DNA of 32,709 bases from Opitutia bacterium (GTDB lineage: Bacteria; Verrucomicrobiota; Verrucomicrobiia; Opitutales; UBA953): NCBI GenBank assembly GCA_947456525.1, contig CANGRI010000011.1, positions 1 to 32,709 on the forward strand. Direction: 5' to 3'. Under the pieces are notes generated by a model. It saw only the letters and a list, made by a program, of their open reading frames with translations. It did not search any database and had not been told where the DNA came from. Positions 16,394 through 23,756 of the stretch are shown piece by piece (the stretch's first letter is position 1; each line of letters starts with the position of its first letter). Made by a program: the position numbers and the translations under genes.

Positions 16394-17767
16394 CTAGTGG
16401 AAAGAGAGCGCGGCGCGCAGGGGTTCGGGCAGGCAACGCTCGAGGGCGAAGGAACGGCTGCCCTTCAGGAAGACGAAGCCGCGGTGCGCGGCGACGCGGG
16501 CGGCGGCGTCCTCGACGGAAGCCGCGACGGAAAGCTCCACCCCCGGGAGCGCAACTCCCTGCAGCAGCGCGGCCGACTCGCCGCCGAAGACGACCACATG
16601 GTCGCCGGAGCGGAGAGGCAGCTGCGCGCCGCAGTCGCGGTGGAGTTGCGCGGAGGTGGGACCGAGCTCGGCCATGCCGCCGAGCAGGAAAAGACGAGGG
16701 GCCGCGGAGGCGCGGCTGAGACGCTCGAACGCGCGGGCCGAATCCAGGAGCGAGGCCGGGCTGGAGTTATAGCAGTCGACGTAGAAGGTGCGGTCGCCTT
16801 CGACGTGCACGCTGCCGCGACCGGCGGGCGGCATCCAGCGCGATAGCGCGGCGGCGAGGGCTTCGGCCGGCCGGCCGACCGCGAGGGCGGCGACGAGCGC
16901 GAGCGCCGCGTTGCGGGCCAGCCCGTCGGAGATCGGGGCGAGCGGAAAGGCTTCGCCGTCGAGGACGAGGGAACGCAGGCCGCGCGCGTCGGTGACGAAG
17001 GAGGCGCGGACGAGACGGGCCGGGGCGACGGCCGGGGCGGCTTCACCCTCGAACTGCACGGCGACGCAGCGGGCGGCATGGGCGGCGAACTCGGGCCAGG
17101 CCAGGAGCGCGGCCGGGATGACGGCGCGGCCGCCGGGGGCGAGCGCGGCGACGAGCGTGGCCTTCTCGCGGGCGATACCGGCGAGCGAACCGACGCCTTC
17201 GAGATGGACCGGGGCGACGTTGGTCACGATCGCGACATCGGGACGGATGACGGCGGCGGAGACGCCGAGTTCGCCCGGGACGCTCATGCCGGCCTCGATG
17301 ACGGCGAAACGATGCCGCGTAGGCTCGACGCGCAGCAGCATGAGCGGCACGCCGATCAGGTTGTTGAGATTGGCTTCGGTGACGAAGGCCTCGGCGCCGA
17401 GGAGCGCGGCGAGCAGCTCCTTGGTGGAAGTCTTGCCGACGCTGCCGGTCACGCCGATGACCTGGCCTTGGAAGCGCGCGCGCCAGCGGGCGGCGACGCG
17501 ACGTAGCGCGGCGAGCGGATCGTCGACGACGAGCTGGGGCAGGTCGTCCGCGACCGGGCGGGCGACGAGCGCGCAGGCGGCGCCCTGCGAACGGGCGGCG
17601 CCCAGGAAATCATGGCCGTCGCGGCGATCGGTGCGCACGGCCACGAAGACGTCGCCGGAACGGAGCGCCCGGGTGTCCGTGCCGAAGCCCGTGACCGCGG
17701 CGCGCGGCGCGGCGGTCCAGCGGCCTTCGGCCCAGGCGGCGAGGTCGGCTGACGAGAACGTGGGCAT
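16394..17767 (-). CDS. murF: UDP-MurNAc-tripeptide--D-Ala-D-Ala ligase MurF
   Basis: The protein is 457 residues from the ATG at 17767, which overlaps the murE stop as TGATG. A GTG one codon earlier (17770) would overlap as GTGA and cannot be excluded. An upstream GGAGGGG is about 10-13 nt away. The family N-terminal block is FGTDTRALRSGDVFVAV. The ATP loop is TGSVGKTSTKELL (107-119), with Val and Ser substitutions common in MurF. EANLNNLIGVPLMLL and EAGMSVPGELG follow, and DCYNSSPASLLDSARAF is the C-terminal-domain signature (YN.NP.S). It adds D-Ala-D-Ala, supplied by the ddl gene of the same cluster. Confidence 0.93.
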   Translation of the reverse strand: MPTFSSADLAAWAEGRWTAAPRAAVTGFGTDTRALRSGDVFVAVRTDRRDGHDFLGAARSQGAACALVARPVADDLPQLVVDDPLAALRRVAARWRARFQGQVIGVTGSVGKTSTKELLAALLGAEAFVTEANLNNLIGVPLMLLRVEPTRHRFAVIEAGMSVPGELGVSAAVIRPDVAIVTNVAPVHLEGVGSLAGIAREKATLVAALAPGGRAVIPAALLAWPEFAAHAARCVAVQFEGEAAPAVAPARLVRASFVTDARGLRSLVLDGEAFPLAPISDGLARNAALALVAALAVGRPAEALAAALSRWMPPAGRGSVHVEGDRTFYVDCYNSSPASLLDSARAFERLSRASAAPRLFLLGGMAELGPTSAQLHRDCGAQLPLRSGDHVVVFGGESAALLQGVALPGVELSVAASVEDAAARVAAHRGFVFLKGSRSFALERCLPEPLRAALSFH

Positions 17768-19290
17768 CACGACTGCGCGCCCCTCCGGAGCTCGAGGATC
17801 TCGCGCACGACCTGACGGTCGTCGAAAGGCACCACCGTGTCGGCGAATTCCTGGGTCGTCTCATGGCCCTTGCCGGCGATCACGACGCAGTCGCCGGATT
17901 TCGCGGCGGCGAGGGCGCGGCCGATGGCGTCGCGGCGATCAGCCACGAATTCGATGGTCGGCAACGCGCCGAGGCCTTCGCGCATGTCGGCGAAGATCCG
18001 GTCGAGGCTTTCCTTGCGCGGGTTGTCGGCGGTGGCCCAGGCGAGGTGGGCGAGGTCGGCGACGGCCTTGGTCATCGCGGGACGCTTGCCGCGGTCGCGG
18101 TCGCCTCCGCAGCCGTAGACGCAGAGCACGCGGCCCGGGGTGATGTCGCGCAGCATGCGCAGGGCGTTGCGGAGGGCGTCGTCGGTGTGGGCGTAATCGA
18201 CGAAGACCGGGAACGGCTGGCCGGCCTCGACGCGTTCCATGCGGCCGGGGACGCCGGGGAAGGAAGCGAGCGCGGGCGCGAGCGCCAGCGGGTCGCGGCC
18301 GAGGGCCGCCGCCATCGCGAGCGCGCAGAGGACGTTCGAGACGTTATACCCGCCGGGCAGCGTCGACTTGAAGATCGTGGCCCGGCCTTCGTGGCGCACG
18401 GTGAAGACCGCGCCGCCGGTATCGAGGGCGAGGTCGGTCGCGCGCACGTCGGCGTCGGCCGCGAGACCGAAGGTGATCACCGCGCCTCGGCGGCGGCAGG
18501 CCTCGGCGAGCACGCGTCCCGCGGGATCGTCGAGGTTGATGACGCAGACGTCGGGCACCGAGCCGTTGCGGCCGTCGAAGAGGGCCGTCTTCGCGTCGAG
18601 GTAGGAAGCGAGGTCACCGTGGTAGTCGACGTGATCGCGGGTCAGGTTGGTGAACGCCGCGACGCGGAAGCGGAAGCCGTGGACGCGGTCCTGGTGGAGC
18701 GCGTGGGAGCTGACCTCGAGGCAGGCGCCGGCGCAACCCGCGTCGACCATCTGGCGGAAGAAGGCGGCGAGGTCGGCGGATTCCGGCGTCGTCTTATAGG
18801 AAGGGATCGAACGGCGGCCGAGATGGTAGCGTACCGTGCCCACCAGGCCCCACTGCGATCCGTCGGCCTGCAGCAGATGGCGGAGGAGCGTGGAGATCGT
18901 GGTCTTGCCGTTGGTGCCCGTCACGCCGACGAGCTGGAGCGCGGCTTCGGGATGGCCGTAGAAGCGGCGGGCGATTTCGGCGAGGGCGCGACGCGGATCG
19001 GCGACATGGGCGGCCGCGACGGCGGGCAGGCCGCTGACCGGCTCACCCGAGATGATGGCGGCGGCGCCGCGCGCGATCGCGTCGTCGAGGAAGGCGTGGC
19101 CGTTGGCGCGCAGGCCGGGCAGCGCGAAGAAGAGGGAGCCCGGGATGATCCGGCGGCTGTCGGTGACGATCGAGGAGATGCGGACCGAGCCGTCGCCGGC
19201 GCGGCCGAGGACCGGGAAGCCTTGCAGCAGGGAGTTGAAGGTCGGGCGCTCCATGGCGGCGGGCATCGTCATCGCGGGCAGGGGCGTCAT
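17767..19290 (-). CDS. murE: UDP-MurNAc-L-Ala-D-Glu--meso-diaminopimelate ligase MurE
   Basis: The protein is 507 residues. The ATG at 19290 is chosen because it forms an ATGA overlap with ftsI; a start at MERPTF, 12 residues later, is also possible. The ATP loop is GTNGKTT (125-131), with EVSSHALHQDRV (192-203), TNLTRDHVDYHG (214-225), the carbamylated lysine K234, and VDYAHTDDAL (364-373). The specificity motif is DNPR (422-425), the signature of meso-DAP enzymes rather than lysine enzymes. GKGHE (473-477) is also present. The cell wall is therefore inferred to be of the DAP type, as expected in a Gram-negative. Confidence 0.95.
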   Translation of the reverse strand: MTPLPAMTMPAAMERPTFNSLLQGFPVLGRAGDGSVRISSIVTDSRRIIPGSLFFALPGLRANGHAFLDDAIARGAAAIISGEPVSGLPAVAAAHVADPRRALAEIARRFYGHPEAALQLVGVTGTNGKTTISTLLRHLLQADGSQWGLVGTVRYHLGRRSIPSYKTTPESADLAAFFRQMVDAGCAGACLEVSSHALHQDRVHGFRFRVAAFTNLTRDHVDYHGDLASYLDAKTALFDGRNGSVPDVCVINLDDPAGRVLAEACRRRGAVITFGLAADADVRATDLALDTGGAVFTVRHEGRATIFKSTLPGGYNVSNVLCALAMAAALGRDPLALAPALASFPGVPGRMERVEAGQPFPVFVDYAHTDDALRNALRMLRDITPGRVLCVYGCGGDRDRGKRPAMTKAVADLAHLAWATADNPRKESLDRIFADMREGLGALPTIEFVADRRDAIGRALAAAKSGDCVVIAGKGHETTQEFADTVVPFDDRQVVREILELRRGAQS

Positions 19291-21083
19291 CGGCCGAGAT
19301 CGGCGACGTGGCCGCGCGGGACGGTGGTGACGGGAGGCAGGTCGAGCCAGCGGATGCACTTCTCCGCGACCTCGCGGAAGACCGGCGCCGAGATCTTGCC
19401 GCCGTAGGCGATGCCTTCGGTATGCGGCTCGTCGATGATCACCGTGATCGCGAGCTTCGGGTCGCCGACGGGGAAGAAGCCGGCGAACGAAGCCACGTGA
19501 TGCGAGGAGGAATAATGGCCGTTGATGATCTTCTGCGTGGTGCCCGTCTTGCCGGCGACCTCGTAGCCCGGGATGTCGGCGATCGGCGCCGTGCCGCCCT
19601 TGCCGCAGACGGCGCGGAGGAGCGAGGCCGTCTGCGCGGCCGTGGCGGCCGTGATGGCGCGACCGCGGGAACGCGGGGCGTAGTTGATGACGGAAGCCTT
19701 GGTCTTCGGATCCTCGACGCGCAGCACCAGCTGCGGCTGCATCAGGAGGCCGTCGGCGGCGATGACCGACATCGCGAAGTGCATCTGCATCGCCGTGACG
19801 CTGACCGAGTGGCCCATGGGCATGCGCGAGATCGTCATGCCGTCCCAGCGCTTCGGCGGGATGAGGAGTCCCGGCACCTCGGCGCCGGTGATCAGGCCCG
19901 TGTTGGCGCCGAAGCCGAAGGACTTGATCAGCGAGAAGAACCGCTCTTCGCCCATCCGCTCGGCATACTGCATGCCCACCTGGACGGTGCCGCGGTTGGA
20001 GGATTCGCGGACGATCTCGCGGATGTCGGCGGCGCCGATCGCGTGGGAGTCGGCAGGCAGCGAGACCATGCGGCCGCGGTACGGGACGCTCGTGGCGGCG
20101 CAGTCGAAGACCGAGTTCGGCGTGATGAGGTGTTCCTCGAGGGCGCCGGAGATCGAGACGATCTTGAAGACGGAACCCGGCTCGTAGACGTCGGACACCG
20201 CGCGGTTGCGCTGGCTGTCCATCGGCGCGGCCTTCGCGTCGAAGAAGCGGTTGAGATCGAAGGTCGGCCAATTGGCGAGGCCGAGGATGCGGCCGGTGCG
20301 CGGCTCGCTGACGATGATGATGCCGCTCTTGGGGGTATAGCGGGCGGCGGCGGCGGCGAGGGCGTCCTCGCAGGTGCGCTGGATGAGGCTGTTGATCGTC
20401 AGCACGACCGTGCTGCCGTCGACCGGGGCGACTTCGCGCAGTCGGTTGCTGGCGATCTCGCGATGGCGGCCGTCGCGCTCGGATTCGATCCACCCCTTCT
20501 GGCCGATGAGGAGCGGGTTCATCACGCTCTCGATGCCGGCGGCGGGGACGCCGTCCTTGTTCACATAGCCGAGCACGTGGGCGGCGAGCTGTCCTTTCGG
20601 ATAGTTGCGGCGATACTTCAGGTCGGCGCGGATGGCCTTGATGCCGAGCGCCTTGATGCGCTTCGTCGTGGCTTCGTCGACCTCATGGGCGAGGATCGTC
20701 CAGCGGATCGTCTTCTCTTCGCCCGCGTCGTCGGTGCGCGTGAGGGTCTCGAAGGCCTGGCGGACCTTGAGGAAGGGCAGGCCCAGGATCTTCGCGACCT
20801 CGGCGGCGCGGTCGTGGTCTCCCTTGGCGAGGGAATCCGGATCCACGCCGATGTCCCAGACGTCTTCGGAGACCGCGAGGAGGTTGTCCTGCGCGTCACG
20901 GATCTCCCCGCGGCGGCAAGGGATCTCCTGGAACACGCGGCGAGCCTGCTGGGCTTCGGCGCGCAGACGAGGGGCGTCGACCCAATGCAACCAGACCAGC
21001 CGTGCGGTCACGGCCAGGAAGCAGAGGGAAACGGCCCAAGCCAGCAAACGGTAGCGCGTTCGCCTGGCGTGGGGGAGGCTCAT
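19287..21083 (-). CDS. ftsI: Septal peptidoglycan transpeptidase FtsI (class B PBP)
   Basis: This 598-residue bitopic protein has a short basic cytoplasmic N-terminus, one transmembrane segment (about 12-32) and a large periplasmic part. The pedestal domain contains RGEIRDAQDNLLAVS (58-72) and YPKGQLAAHVLGYV. The transpeptidase triad is complete: the S304-V-F-K307 tetrad in EPGSVFKI, SSN (361-363), and KTGTTQK (512-518). It crosslinks septal peptidoglycan with FtsW. No PASTA domain is visible at the C-terminus. It starts with an ATGA overlap with the ftsL-like gene and has GGGAGGA about 12 nt upstream. Confidence 0.95.
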   Translation of the reverse strand: MSLPHARRTRYRLLAWAVSLCFLAVTARLVWLHWVDAPRLRAEAQQARRVFQEIPCRRGEIRDAQDNLLAVSEDVWDIGVDPDSLAKGDHDRAAEVAKILGLPFLKVRQAFETLTRTDDAGEEKTIRWTILAHEVDEATTKRIKALGIKAIRADLKYRRNYPKGQLAAHVLGYVNKDGVPAAGIESVMNPLLIGQKGWIESERDGRHREIASNRLREVAPVDGSTVVLTINSLIQRTCEDALAAAAARYTPKSGIIIVSEPRTGRILGLANWPTFDLNRFFDAKAAPMDSQRNRAVSDVYEPGSVFKIVSISGALEEHLITPNSVFDCAATSVPYRGRMVSLPADSHAIGAADIREIVRESSNRGTVQVGMQYAERMGEERFFSLIKSFGFGANTGLITGAEVPGLLIPPKRWDGMTISRMPMGHSVSVTAMQMHFAMSVIAADGLLMQPQLVLRVEDPKTKASVINYAPRSRGRAITAATAAQTASLLRAVCGKGGTAPIADIPGYEVAGKTGTTQKIINGHYSSSHHVASFAGFFPVGDPKLAITVIIDEPHTEGIAYGGKISAPVFREVAEKCIRWLDLPPVTTVPRGHVADLGR

Positions 21084-21463
21084 CGAGAGCGCGGTCCTCC
21101 CTGCCCTCCTGCGGAAAGGAAGGCGGTTTCGCGGGCCGTCATCCGGGGGCTCGCGGAAAGCAGAGGGGTCGGGGATGTGACCGCTGGGAAATACCGGACC
21201 CAGACCACCTGTTCGGGGACCGGGGGCTTGAGCGCATCGCCGATGCGCTGCTGGAGTTCGAGGGTGTTGATGGCCTGGTCGCGCTGGCGACGGACCGATT
21301 CGAGCTCCTTCTTAGAGAAGGCGATGTCGCGCTCGATGCGCTGGATGCGGCTGCCGATCGTCTCGGCCTCGACGCGCAGGCGCATGATATTGATCGTCCC
21401 GACGGCGGCGGCGGCGACGGTCCCGAACACGCAGACCCAGGCGAGGAAGAAGCGCGGGCTCAT
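21080..21463 (-). CDS. ftsL: FtsL-like small bitopic division protein
   Basis: The protein is 127 residues. A short N-terminus is followed by one transmembrane helix (about 5-26). A coiled coil follows (about 28-75, Leu/Ile/Arg/Glu-rich, including RIQRIERDIAFSKKELESVRRQRD), then a Pro/Ser-rich tail. There is no recognisable family motif; FtsL proteins diverge so strongly that position and topology carry the call. It lies between rsmH and ftsI, the standard ftsL position, with ATGA overlaps on both sides. The tail after residue 80 is longer than in most FtsL proteins. Confidence 0.75.
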   Translation of the reverse strand: MSPRFFLAWVCVFGTVAAAAVGTINIMRLRVEAETIGSRIQRIERDIAFSKKELESVRRQRDQAINTLELQQRIGDALKPPVPEQVVWVRYFPAVTSPTPLLSASPRMTARETAFLSAGGQGGPRSR

Positions 21464-22377
21464 GCGGAGAGGCGGCGCACGGCGCGGAGGCGCGCCGAGC
21501 GGCTGCGGGGGTTGCGTTCCTGTTCGGCGTCCGAGGGCTGGAGCGCCTTGCGGGTGAGGAGGTCGGCCTGCTTCACGCGGTCGTCCTGGTTGCGGGAGTC
21601 GTCGCGGTCGACCGGACGGCCGGCGACCTCGTTCATGTAGCGCTTCACCATCCGGTCCTCGAGGGAGTGGAAGGAGATGACGGCGAGCACGCCGCCGGCG
21701 TTGAGCTTGCCGAAGGCGAGCGGCAGGGCGTCGGCCAGGGCGCCGAGCTCGTCGTTGACCGCGATGCGGACGCCTTGGAAGGTCCGGGTGGCGGGATGCG
21801 GGCCGCGGGGACCGGGCGCGGGGGGCGCGGCTTCGGCGACCAGTTCGGCGAAGGTCGAAGTGCGGGCGAGGCGGCCGGTGCCGCGGGCGGCGATGATCGC
21901 GTTGACCACGCGGAACCAGCGGGGCTCCTCGCCGTAGTCGCGGACCGCGCGTTCGAGCTCGGCGCGTTCGCCGCGCTCGAGGAACTCGGCGGCGCTGCGG
22001 CCGACGCGTGTGTCCATGCGCATGTCGTTCGGCGCGTCGTAGCGGAAGGAGAAGCCGCGCTCCGGGACATCCAACTGGTACGAGGACACCCCAATGTCCA
22101 TCAGAACACCATCGAACAGTCCCGGAACGCGGTCAAGGTGGCGGAAATTCTCGGAATGGAAACGCAGGCGGCCCGGATGGGCGGCGAGCAGCGCGGCGGA
22201 GCGTTCGCCGGCGGCGGGATCGCGGTCCATCGCGTCGACCGTGCAACGCGGCGCGCGGGCGAGGATCGCCGACGTATGGCCGCCGCCGCCGAACGTGCAG
22301 TCCAGGTAGGCGCGCCCGTCCTGCGGGGCGAGGAGCGTCAGGCACTCCTCGAGCAGGACTGGAACGTGGCTGGTCAT
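21460..22377 (-). CDS. rsmH: 16S rRNA (cytosine-1402-N4)-methyltransferase RsmH (MraW)
   Basis: This 305-residue enzyme uses S-adenosylmethionine to methylate C1402 in the ribosomal P site. HVPVLLEECL (4-13), DCTFGGGGHTSAIL (26-39, SAM binding), MDIGVSSYQLDVPERGFSFRYD and NDMRMD, TFQGVRIAVNDEL, and VISFHSLEDRMVKRY are the family blocks in order. It lies second in the dcw unit after mraZ, with a 52-nt gap and no terminator. No Shine-Dalgarno is seen before its ATG. Confidence 0.95.
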   Translation of the reverse strand: MTSHVPVLLEECLTLLAPQDGRAYLDCTFGGGGHTSAILARAPRCTVDAMDRDPAAGERSAALLAAHPGRLRFHSENFRHLDRVPGLFDGVLMDIGVSSYQLDVPERGFSFRYDAPNDMRMDTRVGRSAAEFLERGERAELERAVRDYGEEPRWFRVVNAIIAARGTGRLARTSTFAELVAEAAPPAPGPRGPHPATRTFQGVRIAVNDELGALADALPLAFGKLNAGGVLAVISFHSLEDRMVKRYMNEVAGRPVDRDDSRNQDDRVKQADLLTRKALQPSDAEQERNPRSRSARLRAVRRLSA

Positions 22378-22429
22378 GCGGCGGTCTGTGAATAAGGTGT
22401 GAGCAGTGTAAGTAACTTCCGGATACGCT

Positions 22430-22882
22430 TCACAGGCCGAGCTCGCGCAAGGCGCGGAGGATGGTGAGCGCGGACTCGGATTCGCGGTCGGCCTTGGGCG
22501 GCGTCGGCGACGAGATGTGGAAGGTGGTGAAGCCGCCGCGGAAGATCACCTCGTGCTCGAGCTTCGCCTCCTTGACGATGTGCTCGTTGAGCGTGATGCG
22601 GCCGGCCTTGTCGCACGTGACCTGGATGCTGTTCGTGCCGAGCAGGCTCAGCGCGTCCATCTTCACCGGATCGCTGACGGTGACCTGCGAGGCGGCGACG
22701 CGGATGCGTTCGGCCATCGACGGAGGGAACACCACGACCGACGCGAGCGCCGGGTGATACATCGCGAGGAAAGTCGCTTCCGCATCGAAACGCCAGGCCG
22801 CCGGGATGGTGACACGGTTCTTCTCATCCAGCTTTCCGTTATGGATGCCGGTGAAGAGACCGTTGTTGGCGCCAATAGACAT
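22430..22882 (-). CDS. mraZ: Transcriptional regulator MraZ, first gene of the dcw cluster
   Basis: The protein is 150 residues from the ATG at 22882; the ORF track's earlier start (22924) lies inside the operator and promoter and is rejected. Two AbrB/SpoVT-type swapped-hairpin DNA-binding repeats are visible: KLDEKNRVTIPAAW (about 17-30) and CDKAGRITLNEHIV in the second half. MraZ forms a ring-shaped oligomer that binds short TGGG repeats in its own promoter and represses the cluster in species studied. An array of such repeats lies 18-51 nt upstream of this start. Confidence 0.93.
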   Translation of the reverse strand: MSIGANNGLFTGIHNGKLDEKNRVTIPAAWRFDAEATFLAMYHPALASVVVFPPSMAERIRVAASQVTVSDPVKMDALSLLGTNSIQVTCDKAGRITLNEHIVKEAKLEHEVIFRGGFTTFHISSPTPPKADRESESALTILRALRELGL

Positions 22883-22900
22883 TGCGTATGGGGAGTTGCC

Positions 22901-22933
22901 CCCAGATGACCCACTTTTCCCCACAGCCCTCCA
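22901..22933 (-). promoter_or_regulatory. MraZ-box array (operator)
   Basis: Read on the minus strand, TGGA (22933-22930), TGGG (22923-22920), TGGG (22913-22910) and TGGG (22904-22901) recur at steps of 10, 10 and 9 nt, that is, on one face of the helix. MraZ of other bacteria binds TGGGN repeats at this period. The array covers the spacer and -10 of the predicted mraZ promoter. Three boxes are perfect and the outermost is degenerate. Confidence 0.7.
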
Positions 22934-22941
22934 CCCGTCAA
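22913..22941 (-). promoter_or_regulatory. Predicted mraZ/dcw promoter
   Basis: On the minus strand TTGACG (22941-22936) is followed by a 17-nt spacer and AAAAGT (22918-22913). The -35 is good and the -10 weak. The start codon is about 30 nt further on. Overlap with the MraZ boxes supports the placement. Confidence 0.45.
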
Positions 22942-23143
22942 CAATTTAGCCTCAGATCGGGCCAATTTCTTGTTCACAGCGCGACCAGGGGGATTAAATG
23001 ACTGATTTCCGTCTTTATTTTATTTAAAACATTGATTATTAGTGTTTTGCGTAAAAATAGGCGCAACGAAGCTCCAGACGGCCCCATTCTCGCCCTTCCC
23101 GGCCGCTTCCGCGACCCCGCGATCCGCGCCGGTGCCAGGGCAT

Positions 23144-23166
23144 TTGTAGTTGAATTACAATTACAA
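23144..23166. promoter_or_regulatory. AT-rich inverted repeat upstream of the lipoprotein gene
   Basis: TTGTAGTTG-AATTA-CAATTACAA is a 9-bp inverted repeat with one mismatch. It contains TACAAT (23156-23161), a good -10 hexamer for rightward transcription, so an operator over a promoter is possible. The start codon is about 100 nt downstream. Confidence 0.4.
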
Positions 23167-23263
23167 AATGACGGTCCGCAGGCCCCGGGAGCGAGGGCGA
23201 AACTGTTTGCCAACGGACCCCGGCTGTGCTTTGTGTCCAAGCACTCCCACACGACTCTCGCAC

Positions 23264-23680
23264 ATGAAAACCGCCCTCGCCCTCCTCGCCGCCCTCGTCC
23301 TTTCCGGATGCTCCACCCAGATCGGCGTGGATAACTCCCAGAACCACGAAGCCTCCTTCTCCAACGTCACGGGCGTCCTGACCACCCGCTACAGCTCCGA
23401 CACCGAGGCCGTCTTCAACGCCGTCAAGCGCACCATCGACGCCATGCCCGGCACCCTTCGCACCGGCGAGACCGACGAGCGCGGCGCCAACAAGGAGCTG
23501 CTGAGCGTCGTGGCCTACGCCCGCACGATCGGCGACCTCGAGATCAAGATCACCATCGAGAAGGCCGAAGACGAGGTCACCAAGGCCGTCTTCACCCAGG
23601 TGAAGGTCAAGTACGGCTTCTTCGGCAACCTGCCGGAAAGCCAGAAGATCGTCTCCAAGATCACCTCCAACCTGCGCTAA
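23264..23680 (+). CDS. DUF3568-like lipoprotein
   Basis: The protein is 138 residues. The ATG at 23264 is chosen over the track's upstream start because it gives a lipoprotein signal peptide ([16 protein letters not shown]) with the lipobox LSGC; the mature Cys is residue 16. After it the protein is a small alpha/beta domain with alternating charged strands ([32 protein letters not shown]) and a final [13 protein letters not shown] helix. This pattern resembles DUF3568, small envelope lipoproteins of unknown function that I associate with Verrucomicrobiota. It has its own terminator and no Shine-Dalgarno. Localisation to a membrane is predicted; the role is unknown. Confidence 0.75.
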   Translation: MKTALALLAALVLSGCSTQIGVDNSQNHEASFSNVTGVLTTRYSSDTEAVFNAVKRTIDAMPGTLRTGETDERGANKELLSVVAYARTIGDLEIKITIEKAEDEVTKAVFTQVKVKYGFFGNLPESQKIVSKITSNLR

Positions 23681-23705
23681 GCGCCGGGGCGGAACCGCCA
23701 AACGG

Positions 23706-23743
23706 ACGCCGCCCAGCCATCTGGCTAGGCGGCGTTCTTTTTT
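23706..23743 (+). terminator. Strong Rho-independent terminator after the lipoprotein gene
   Basis: ACGCCGCC-C-AGCC-ATCT-GGCT-A-GGCGGCGT is a 12-bp stem with one opposed mismatch, followed by TCTTTTTT. It ends only 13 nt before the aroC start. Confidence 0.9.
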
Positions 23744-23756
23744 AACCACTTTACCA

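Larger units (their letters stand above)
22883..23263. other. Divergent intergenic region between mraZ and the lipoprotein gene
   Basis: This 381-nt stretch holds no gene. Its left end is the MraZ operator and promoter. Around 22991-23060 is an AT-rich island (tracts such as TTTATTTTATTTAAAACATTGATTATT), sharply different from the G+C-rich surroundings; it could serve as an upstream element for mraZ or as a rightward promoter (TTGATT near 23033). Around 23144-23166 is an imperfect palindrome, described separately. No tRNA or terminator was seen in the region. Confidence 0.6.

Noticed and set aside
17863-19407. 514-aa plus-strand ORF opposite murE
   Set aside because: A shadow frame; murE on the other strand has all ligase motifs.
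19308-21557. 749-aa plus-strand ORF opposite ftsI
   Set aside because: A shadow frame spanning ftsI, the ftsL-like gene and part of rsmH, with no plausible start signal.
22883-23263. Possible small RNA or tRNA in the largest gene-free stretch
   Set aside because: No cloverleaf, CCA end or hairpin-plus-U-tract was found there.
23706-23743. Possible riboswitch or T-box leader before aroC
   Set aside because: Only one simple hairpin with a U-tract is present, with no leader sequence or conserved T-box or aptamer features.
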